Origin: Streptomyces sp. TLI_235
Lineage (GTDB): Bacteria; Actinomycetota; Actinomycetes; Streptomycetales; Streptomycetaceae
Reading direction: 5' to 3'
Assembly (NCBI GenBank): GCA_002300355.1
Contig: NSGV01000002.1
Span: forward strand, 1,240,001 to 1,304,000
Length of the DNA: 64,000 bases
The notes under the pieces were generated by a model that saw nothing but the letters and a program-made list of their open reading frames with translations, did no database searches and was not told the origin of the DNA. A program made the position numbers and the translations under genes. Within the stretch, counting starts at the first letter, position 1, and each line of letters begins with the position of its first letter. Below are positions 15,853 to 21,902 of this stretch, one piece after another.

Positions 15853-16368
15853 ATGGCCCAGGAAGCCCTCGGCAGGAACTTCGACGTCTCCATCGGCGTC
15901 GCCCCCGTCGACCTCCAGGCAGCCCAGACAGGCAAGCGCGTCTCCCTGCGCAACGCCGCCGGCTGCACCATCCTCATCATCAAGGCGGCCGGCACCGCGG
16001 GCGACGACCCGACGGTCACCCTCAAGCAGCACACCGCCAGCTCGGGCGGCACGTCGGCGAACCTCGCGATCATCGACCACTACTACCTCAAGTCCGCCAC
16101 CACTCTGGCGGGCAGCGAGACGTGGACCAGGGTCGCCCAGACCGCGGCCGCGACGATCGCCGACCCCGGCGCGGCCGGTACGTCCGCCGAGTCGCAGCAG
16201 CTCATCGCCATCGAGGTCGACGCCCGGTCCCTCTCGGACGGCTACAAGTACATCTCCCTGGACGTCGCCGACACCGGCACCAACGCCCAGCTCGGCACCG
16301 TGGTCTACCTGCTGCGGGACCTCACCGCACAGCGGACGCCGGCCAACCTCGTCGCCCCACTGAGCTGA
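15853..16368 (+). CDS. head-associated protein, possible decoration or stabilisation protein
   Basis: The 171-residue protein is beta-rich and starts MAQEALGRNFDVSIGVAPVD. The repeated short strands (CTILIIKAAGTAGDDPTVTL; YKYISLDVADTG) and acidic character fit a capsid decoration or head-completion protein. It lies directly after the capsid gene, where such proteins are usual. ATG 15853 has GGAAGGA upstream. The function rests on position and composition. Confidence 0.55.
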   Translation: MAQEALGRNFDVSIGVAPVDLQAAQTGKRVSLRNAAGCTILIIKAAGTAGDDPTVTLKQHTASSGGTSANLAIIDHYYLKSATTLAGSETWTRVAQTAAATIADPGAAGTSAESQQLIAIEVDARSLSDGYKYISLDVADTGTNAQLGTVVYLLRDLTAQRTPANLVAPLS

Positions 16369-16382
16369 GAGGACCACCTCAC

Positions 16383-16841
16383 ATGAGCACTCTCATCCAG
16401 GGCGACCAGCTGCGGACCCTGCTGCTCGGCACAGTCGTGTCGAAGGCCTACCCGACGCTCGCGGTCGAGACCAAGACGCTGTTCACCGTGACCGGCGGCA
16501 AGGTGCTGATCACGTCCATCACCGGTGAGGTCACCACCGCCATCACCGTCGCCAACACGGTGAAGCTGCAGGCCAACCCGACCACCGGCACGACCAAGGA
16601 CCTGTGCGCCGCCACGGACATCGGCACCACCGACACCCCGGCCGGTGACCTGCTGTCGTTCCAGGGCCTGACGGGCGACTCGATCCTTCACGGGCCCGGC
16701 GCGGTGCCGAACATCAAGCAGCCGATCGTCGTGAACACCGGCACGATCGAGCAGGTCACGGCGACCGGCGCGGACGGCGGCATCACCTGGACGATCACGT
16801 ACGTGCCGCTCGACAACGGCGCCGCTGTGACGGCGGCCTGA
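16383..16841 (+). CDS. beta-rich head protein, decoration-type
   Basis: The 152-residue protein starts MSTLIQGDQLRTLLLGTVV and is made of short Thr/Val-rich strands (TLFTVTGGKVLITSITGEV; GADGGITWTITYVPLDNGAA). It has no Cys or charged catalytic centre. Position between capsid and connector genes suggests a second decoration or head-fibre base protein. ATG 16383 follows GAGAGGA. No close family is recognised. Confidence 0.55.
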   Translation: MSTLIQGDQLRTLLLGTVVSKAYPTLAVETKTLFTVTGGKVLITSITGEVTTAITVANTVKLQANPTTGTTKDLCAATDIGTTDTPAGDLLSFQGLTGDSILHGPGAVPNIKQPIVVNTGTIEQVTATGADGGITWTITYVPLDNGAAVTAA

Positions 16842-16843
16842 CG

Positions 16844-17263
16844 GTGGCCCTGTGGATCTGCCTGGACTGCTCCGCGGCCTATGCCGTGGGGCAGTCCAGG
16901 TGCCCGAACTGCCACAGCACCGACTACGCCGAGGAGGGCGTCATGCCAAAGATCACCGCGCACGGCGGGCCGAGCAACGCTGCCGCGCCCACCCGGATCG
17001 AAATCATCGCCGAGGACGGCCCGGAACTGATCAGCCTGCCGGACGGCGTGACCGTCCTGCCCCGCACCGAGGAGGAGTCATCGCCTGGGAACAGCTCCGA
17101 GACATCCTCAACGAAGGACGTCAGCTCGCCCAAGCCGAGCGGCAGCAGGGGCCGATCGCGTGCCCGAACGACGGCGAGCCCCTCCAAGCCGGGCCCGACG
17201 GCGGACTCTACTGCCCCTTCGACGGATGGCGACCCGACGGCCGCTGACGGCGGTGAGGGATGA
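16844..17263 (+). CDS. zinc-ribbon protein with a low-complexity tail overlapping another frame
   Basis: From GTG 16844 the product has 139 residues. The first about 30 hold a four-Cys ribbon (WICLDCSAAYAVGQSRCPNC). A middle part, PKITAHGGPSNAA to LISLPDGVTVLPRTEEE, looks genuinely coding. From SSPGNSS on it is only Ser, Thr, Pro and charged residues, and here the overlapping -1 frame (17080-17247) carries a well-formed small protein. The tail may therefore be incidental, or the natural product may switch frame at about 17069-17080. Confidence 0.6.
   Translation: MALWICLDCSAAYAVGQSRCPNCHSTDYAEEGVMPKITAHGGPSNAAAPTRIEIIAEDGPELISLPDGVTVLPRTEEESSPGNSSETSSTKDVSSPKPSGSRGRSRARTTASPSKPGPTADSTAPSTDGDPTAADGGEG
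17080..17247 (+). CDS. small CPxDG zinc-binding protein in the -1 frame, non-standard start
   Basis: This frame encodes IAWEQLRDILNEGRQLAQAE followed by ACPNDGEPL, a short Gly-rich turn and LYCPFDGW, a pattern I associate with small actinophage head-tail region proteins. It has no ATG, GTG or TTG at its natural beginning. GAGGAGG at 17069-17075 sits five bases before ATC 17080. Either ATC starts translation or ribosomes slip -1 from the 16844 frame. About 55 residues are encoded. The assignment rests on coding character and motif, not on a canonical start. Confidence 0.5.
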   Translation: MAWEQLRDILNEGRQLAQAERQQGPIACPNDGEPLQAGPDGGLYCPFDGWRPDGR

Positions 17264-17382
17264 CCCTGCACCGCATTTCCACCGGCTACCAGCTGACCGA
17301 TGTCGGCCGGATCCGGTGGGTCGTGGGCGGCACCGGTGGCCCGAGCTTCACCGGCATCTCGTTCTCGCTGTACGGGCGGTGA
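17260..17382 (+). CDS. 40-residue hypothetical head-tail region protein
   Basis: ATG 17260 overlaps the stop of the 16844 frame, and GGTGAGGG lies upstream. The product starts MTLHRISTGYQLTDVGRIRW and is beta-rich with a Gly-rich loop. Its stop lies one base before the next ATG. Small proteins at this place are common in the connector region. Function unknown. Confidence 0.5.
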   Translation: MTLHRISTGYQLTDVGRIRWVVGGTGGPSFTGISFSLYGR

Positions 17383-17383
17383 C

Positions 17384-18454
17384 ATGGTGCAGCCCTGGTA
17401 CGCCACCCGCGAGGCGGTCAAGGACGCGCTCGATATCAAGCTCACTGCCCGCTCCAACTCGAAGGTCGACAGCAAGATCGAGGCCGCGTCGCGGGACGTT
17501 GAAGGCCTCTGCCACCGCGACTTCGCGCCGGTGTTCGGCACCCGCTACTTCGACTGGCCGAACGGGCAGTACGCGGCGCCGTGGCGGCTGTGGCTGGACC
17601 GCAACGAGCTGATCTCCCTCACCACGGTTACCTCCGGCGGTGTCACGATCCCTCTCGCAAACATCAACCTCGAGCCGAACCAGTCCGGGCCGCCGTACAG
17701 CTACCTCGAGCTGAACATCAGCACCAGCGCCGTGTTCGGCGGCGGCTCCACCCCGCAGCGGTCCATCGCCGTCACCGGTCTGTGGGGCTTCCGCAACGAC
17801 GAGTCCCCGGCCGGCACGGGGACCGCGACAGTGTCGTCGTCGGCGACTTCCCTGCTCGTCTCCGACTCGGCCGCGGTCGGCGTCGGCCACATCCTGCGGT
17901 GCGGCACGGAGCGGCTGATCGTCACCGAGAAGCTGATGAGCACCACCGGCCAGACGCTGCAGTCGGCGCTCACCGAGAGGAAGAACGATCAGCTCCTCCA
18001 GGCGGTCGACGGCACCGCCTTCACGCCCGGCGAGGTGCTCCTGGTCGGTGCTGAGCGGATGCGGGTCGACGACATTGCTGGCAACGCCCTGGTCGTGGAG
18101 CGGGCCTACGACGGCACGACGCTCGCCGCGCACGCCAGCGGAACGATCTACGCGCCGCGGTCGCTCAGGGTCAGCCGCGGTGCCCTGGGCACCACCGCGG
18201 CTGGCATCACCTCGGGCGACGCCCTGTACCGGTGGGAGCCTCCGGGCCCGGTCCGTGACCTGACGATCGCCGAGGCCATCGTCGCCCTGCTGCAGGAGTC
18301 CTCCGGGTACGCGCGCGTCACCGGCGTCGGCTCCCAGGCCCGGCAGGTCGGCGGTGGCACGACCACGAAGACGAGCTACGGCGTCGGCCTGGAGGCGCTG
18401 CGGGAGCAGGTCTACACGTCGCACGGCCGCAAGGCACGGACGAGGGCGGTCTGA
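17384..18454 (+). CDS. head-tail connector (adaptor-like) protein
   Basis: The product has 356 residues. The N-terminal part (WYATREAVKDALDIKLTARS; VDSKIEAASRDVEGLCHRDF) is helical, as in gp6/gp15-type connectors. It is followed by FDWPNGQYAAPWRLWLDRNE and a long beta-rich middle. Near the C-terminus, ALLQESSGYARVTGVGSQAR is again helical. Such proteins sit under the portal and open or close the DNA channel. The length is larger than simple connectors because of the inserted beta region. Its stop overlaps the next ATG. Confidence 0.65.
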   Translation: MVQPWYATREAVKDALDIKLTARSNSKVDSKIEAASRDVEGLCHRDFAPVFGTRYFDWPNGQYAAPWRLWLDRNELISLTTVTSGGVTIPLANINLEPNQSGPPYSYLELNISTSAVFGGGSTPQRSIAVTGLWGFRNDESPAGTGTATVSSSATSLLVSDSAAVGVGHILRCGTERLIVTEKLMSTTGQTLQSALTERKNDQLLQAVDGTAFTPGEVLLVGAERMRVDDIAGNALVVERAYDGTTLAAHASGTIYAPRSLRVSRGALGTTAAGITSGDALYRWEPPGPVRDLTIAEAIVALLQESSGYARVTGVGSQARQVGGGTTTKTSYGVGLEALREQVYTSHGRKARTRAV

Positions 18455-18831
18455 TGGAGGTCATCGTCCGGGCCAGCGGGCCCCTGTTCGACGGCACCGC
18501 CTCGGCGCTGGTGCAGCGGTACACGCAGGCCGGCGGCGAGGAGGTCGCCCGCTGGGGCGAGGGCGAGGTGCAGCGCGTCCTCGAGCAGGTGCTCCGCCAC
18601 CCCACCGGCTACTACCAGTCGCAGGTGCGAGTGAACCGCGTCTCCAACGACAGCTTCGCCCTCACAGACGGCGGCGTCGTGTACGGGCCGTGGCTCGAGG
18701 GCGTGTCCCGCCGCAACGCCGAGACCCGCTTCAAGGGCTACTCGACCTTCCGCCGCGTTGCGAAGCGCGTCGAGCAGCGCGCCGACCGCACCTTCGCCCG
18801 CGTCTTCACCGAGATCCAGCGGAGACTCTGA
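18454..18831 (+). CDS. head-tail joining protein, gp10-like by position
   Basis: The 125-residue protein starts MEVIVRASGPLFDGTASALV, has a helical middle (EEVARWGEGEVQRVLEQVLR) and a motif with VVYGPWLEGVSRRN, often seen in minor head or tail-joining proteins. A basic helix ends it. Both ends overlap their neighbours by one base (TGATG), so it is tightly coupled. A stopper or neck role is inferred from its place between connector and tail terminator. Confidence 0.6.
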   Translation: MEVIVRASGPLFDGTASALVQRYTQAGGEEVARWGEGEVQRVLEQVLRHPTGYYQSQVRVNRVSNDSFALTDGGVVYGPWLEGVSRRNAETRFKGYSTFRRVAKRVEQRADRTFARVFTEIQRRL

Positions 18832-19286
18832 TGGCAGTCGACATCGACGGCATCCTCAACGCGATCGTCTCCCACGCCATGGCGAGCGGCTACTTCGACC
18901 AGGTCAACCAGCACGAACCCAAAAACAGGCCAGGGCACGGCATCACAGCTGGCGTATGGGTCGACCGTGTGCGCCCGGCAGCTTCCTCCGGGCTCGCGTC
19001 CGACAGTGCCCTGATGGTGTTCAACGTCCGCCTGTACACCAGCACCCTGCAGGAGCCGCAGGACGCCATCGACCCGGAGATGGTCAAGGCGATCGACGCC
19101 CTGTTCACGGCCTACATCGGCGATTTCACGCTCGGCGGCTTGATCCGGAACGTCGACCTGCGCGGCGCCGAGGGCACGCCGCTGGACGGCCAGGCCGGCT
19201 ACCTCGAGCAAGACGACGTGCTGTACCGGGTCTTCACTATCACTTTGCCCGTGGTCATCAACGATGCATGGACTGAGGAGGCGTAG
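18831..19286 (+). CDS. tail terminator-like protein
   Basis: The 151-residue protein starts MAVDIDGILNAIVSHAMASG. The alpha-beta pattern (GVWVDRVRPAASS; LMVFNVRLYTS; DVLYRVFTITLPVVINDAW) matches tail terminators that cap the tail tube. It lies just before the tail-tube gene, the usual order. ATG 18831 overlaps the upstream stop. Assignment by size, strand pattern and synteny. Confidence 0.6.
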   Translation: MAVDIDGILNAIVSHAMASGYFDQVNQHEPKNRPGHGITAGVWVDRVRPAASSGLASDSALMVFNVRLYTSTLQEPQDAIDPEMVKAIDALFTAYIGDFTLGGLIRNVDLRGAEGTPLDGQAGYLEQDDVLYRVFTITLPVVINDAWTEEA

Positions 19287-19288
19287 TC

Positions 19289-20035
19289 ATGGCGAAGGCC
19301 TCGGGCCTCGGCGACAACTGCTACGTGGGCGGCTACAACCTCTCGGGGGACATCGGCGCCCTGTCGAAGATCCAGGGCGGCACCAAGCCCATCGAAGTGA
19401 CCGCGATCGACAAGTTCGCGTTCGAGCGGATCGGCGGGCAGCGGGACGGTTCGATCTCCTGGTCTGCCTACTTCAACACGGCGGCCGGGCAGGCCCACCC
19501 GGTGCTGTCGGCCCTGCCCACGGCGGACGTGGTGGTGACGTACTGCCGCGGCACCACGCTCGGTGACCCGGCCGCCTGCATGGTCGCCAAGCAGCTGAAC
19601 TACGACGGCAACCGCGCGAACTCCGGGGAGTTCACGTTCTCCGTCGACGCCGAGGCCAACGGATACGGCCTGGAATGGGGGCGGCAGCTGACAGCCGGCC
19701 TCCGCACCGATACCGCGGCCACCAACGGCAGCAGCATCGACACGACGGCGTCGGCTGCGTTCGGCGCCCAGGCCTACCTGCAGGTCACCGCGTTCGTCGG
19801 CACTGACGTCACCGTGAAGATCCAGGACAGCGCGGACAACAGCTCGTGGTCGGACGTGGCTGGCCTGGCCTTCACGCAGGTGACGGCTGGCCCGACGACG
19901 GAGCGGATCGCCACCGGCACCACGGCCACGATCCGCCGCTACCTGCGCGCCGTCACGGTCACAACCGGCGGGGTCACCAGCGTCACCTTCAGCGTCCAGA
20001 TCACCAAGAACGAAGTGGCGGGGGTGACTTTCTGA
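19289..20035 (+). CDS. major tail tube protein with C-terminal Ig-like domain
   Basis: The product has 248 residues. Residues 1 to about 140 are a tube-type domain (MAKASGLGDNCYVGGYNLSG; IEVTAIDKFAFERIGGQRDG; EFTFSVDAEANGYGLEW). Residues of about 150-248 form a separate Thr/Val-rich beta domain (AYLQVTAFVGTDVTVKIQDS; ERIATGTTATIRRYLRAVTV), like the Ig-like or carbohydrate-binding domains often appended to tail tubes. A shorter relative of the first domain is encoded at 20891. Its stop overlaps the next ATG. Confidence 0.75.
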   Translation: MAKASGLGDNCYVGGYNLSGDIGALSKIQGGTKPIEVTAIDKFAFERIGGQRDGSISWSAYFNTAAGQAHPVLSALPTADVVVTYCRGTTLGDPAACMVAKQLNYDGNRANSGEFTFSVDAEANGYGLEWGRQLTAGLRTDTAATNGSSIDTTASAAFGAQAYLQVTAFVGTDVTVKIQDSADNSSWSDVAGLAFTQVTAGPTTERIATGTTATIRRYLRAVTVTTGGVTSVTFSVQITKNEVAGVTF

Positions 20036-20466
20036 TGGGCCGCATCCAACCGGCGATGCCGGCTGCCGCCTACAAGACGTACCGCATCCTCGCCCCGGCC
20101 AACACGCACTTCCGGAAGGCGACGTGCGCGGAGACGAACTGCCCGCACTACCTCAACGGCTGGCAGGTCCGAGTCGAAGGGCTTGACCCGGTGCTCCTGC
20201 ACGCCGCGAGGAACAGCGGGCGCCGGTACGTCGAGCAGCACGTCCGGGAGGGCGAGACGTGGCTCGTCTTCGAGGCCGGCCAGTCGTGCTTCCAGGTGTC
20301 CCAGCACCGCATCCGCCTCGACAAGCCCGAGCTGTACCTGGTGCGCGGCGGCGACTGGCGCGGCAACCCCACCGGGGAACAGCGCCAGCACGCCAGCGCC
20401 GCGGACTGGGTGGAGGACTTCGGCGAGCACCAGCAGCAGCTGTCCGACGAGCACGAGAAGGGCTGA
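20035..20466 (+). CDS. hypothetical tail-region protein
   Basis: The 143-residue protein starts MGRIQPAMPAAAYKTYRILA. It has CAETNCPHYLNGW, a basic middle (HAARNSGRRYVEQHVREGET) and ends acidic. The combination of a Cys pair and several His could bind a metal. It is coupled to the tail-tube gene by TGATG. Proteins of this type recur in Streptomyces phage tail operons, without assigned function. Confidence 0.55.
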   Translation: MGRIQPAMPAAAYKTYRILAPANTHFRKATCAETNCPHYLNGWQVRVEGLDPVLLHAARNSGRRYVEQHVREGETWLVFEAGQSCFQVSQHRIRLDKPELYLVRGGDWRGNPTGEQRQHASAADWVEDFGEHQQQLSDEHEKG

Positions 20467-20471
20467 AAGCC

Positions 20472-20885
20472 GTGGGCGAGGCACCCATCCGTCTTCTGAT
20501 CGACGGCGAGGACTACACCGCCGAGGCCGAACGCATCGACGCTCGACTGCCGCGCTTGGTCTACGAGGAGGACAACGGCGTTGCCGAGATGCGGTTCCTG
20601 GGCCCGCCCGGGTTCCAACTCACGCTCATCAACCCGAGCGACAAGGCCAGGAGCCTGGCCGACGGCGGGATCGCGGTGCGCGACGTCACGATCTCCTCCG
20701 ACGGCTACTCCATCACGCACCCCACGCAGTTCCACAAGGAGTGGATGGCAGGCGGGGAACGCAGGCTCTTCGGCTGCCTCGCCCGGGACGAGAGGGCCGA
20801 GCCCCGGTGGGAGCCGGAGCCTGTCACGCCGGTGGTGGATGTTGACGGCGTGCTGCCCGCTGCAGCACCCGATGAGAGGAAGTGA
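20472..20885 (+). CDS. hypothetical tail-region protein
   Basis: The 137-residue product begins MGEAPIRLLIDGEDYTAEAE and is beta-rich and acidic (LVYEEDNGVAEMRFLGPPGF; GIAVRDVTISSDGYSITHP). The GTG start at 20472 lies five bases after the upstream stop. It ends just before the second tube-type gene. A minor tail or tube-associated role is inferred from position only. Confidence 0.5.
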   Translation: MGEAPIRLLIDGEDYTAEAERIDARLPRLVYEEDNGVAEMRFLGPPGFQLTLINPSDKARSLADGGIAVRDVTISSDGYSITHPTQFHKEWMAGGERRLFGCLARDERAEPRWEPEPVTPVVDVDGVLPAAAPDERK

Positions 20886-20890
20886 GTGCC

Positions 20891-21298
20891 TTGGCGAAGG
20901 CTTCGGGCCTCGGGTGGACAACGTGCTCGATCGACGATGCGTCGGGCACCCCGCGGGCCATCAAGAACGATTTCACTGACCTGCAGTTCGCCACGCCCAG
21001 GGCGGTGCAGGACATCACCGGCATCGACAAGTCGGCGATGGAGCGGCTCCTGCTCCTGGCGGACTTCTCGATCACGCTGAAGGGCGTGTTCAACGCCGCG
21101 GCCAACCAGTCGCACGACGTGTTCAAGACCGTGTCGTCCACGTCGGTCAACCGCACCACGGCGCTGGCCGTCAACGGCGTCACCCTCACCAACGAGTGCC
21201 TCTTCACCGACTACCCGCTCAGCCGGTCGGCGTCGGGTGAGCTCACGTTCAGCGTGCCGGGTGTCCTCGCTGACGGCGCAGTTCCGACCTGGGCCTAG
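20891..21298 (+). CDS. second tail-tube-type protein, paralogue of the 19289 product
   Basis: Starting at TTG 20891 the protein has 135 residues and begins MAKASGLG, identical to the first eight residues of the major tail protein. Further matches are ITGIDKSAMERLLLLADFSI against VTAIDKFAFERIGGQRDGSI, a FNAAANQSHDVF/FNTAAGQAHPVL pair, and the end SGELTFSVPGVLADG against SGEFTFSVDAEANG. It lacks the Ig-like domain. GAGAGGAAG precedes the TTG; an in-frame GTG at 20882 is the alternative start. It could be a minor tube variant. Confidence 0.7.
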   Translation: MAKASGLGWTTCSIDDASGTPRAIKNDFTDLQFATPRAVQDITGIDKSAMERLLLLADFSITLKGVFNAAANQSHDVFKTVSSTSVNRTTALAVNGVTLTNECLFTDYPLSRSASGELTFSVPGVLADGAVPTWA

Positions 21299-21345
21299 GA
21301 AGACCCGTCCCGCCCGCCCACCGCCACCACCCACCTGGAGCCGAC

Positions 21346-21768
21346 ATGGGATTCGCAGTCCCCCAGACCGCCTACAAGCTCAAGTTCAAGGACCCCAGCT
21401 ACGAAGGGCTTGAGGTCATGGCCCGCGAGCTCAGCACCGGTGAGCTGTGGGACTACATGGCGGCCGAGAAGACCGCCGCGGACCCCGCACAGGACGCCGA
21501 GGACCGTGCAACAGCGCGTCGCCAGATGCTGCAGATGCTCGCCGACGCCCTGGTCTCGTGGAACGCCGAGGTGGGCGGCGTGCCGGTGCCTACCACCGTC
21601 GAAGGCCTGCTGTCTCTCGGGCACAGCTTCAACAGCCGGCTGGCGGATGCCTGGACGGACGCTCTGGTCGGTATCTCCGCCCCTTTGCCCGAGACCTCCA
21701 CCGATGGCGAGCCGTCGGTGGAGGCGTCGATTCCGATGGAAGACCTGTCGTCAAGCCTGGCGAGCTGA
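21346..21768 (+). CDS. tail assembly chaperone, short (G-type) product
   Basis: The product has 140 residues. It is helical and acidic (YEGLEVMARELSTGELWDYM; ATARRQMLQMLADALVSWNA) and ends SIPMEDLSSSLAS. Position just before the tape measure and the existence of an in-phase -1 extension identify it as the G-type tail chaperone. Such proteins coat the tape measure during tail assembly. ATG 21346 follows GGAGC. Confidence 0.8.
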   Translation: MGFAVPQTAYKLKFKDPSYEGLEVMARELSTGELWDYMAAEKTAADPAQDAEDRATARRQMLQMLADALVSWNAEVGGVPVPTTVEGLLSLGHSFNSRLADAWTDALVGISAPLPETSTDGEPSVEASIPMEDLSSSLAS

Positions 21769-21902
21769 TCCACGCCGAAACGATCCTCGGCCTGTGTGAT
21801 CGCTGGCACAAGTTGCCCAGCGAGGTGCTGGCTGAGCCTGCCGGGATGCTCCGTCTGCTTGAGATCGCCCACCTTGGCCGCCGGGAGGAGGTACCTGAGT
21901 GA
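21726..21902 (+). CDS. tail assembly chaperone -1 frame extension (GT-type)
   Basis: The -1 frame encodes VVKPGELIHAETILGLCDRW, then HKLPSEVLAEPAGMLRLLEI, ending just before the tape measure. No ATG, GTG or TTG lies in this frame between 21663 and the coding-like part, so a -1 slip between about 21726 and 21765 is the natural way to express it. The exact slip site is not a canonical XXXYYYZ heptamer. The product would be the long chaperone form, made at low ratio. Confidence 0.7.
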   Translation, partial: VDSDGRPVVKPGELIHAETILGLCDRWHKLPSEVLAEPAGMLRLLEIAHLGRREEVPE

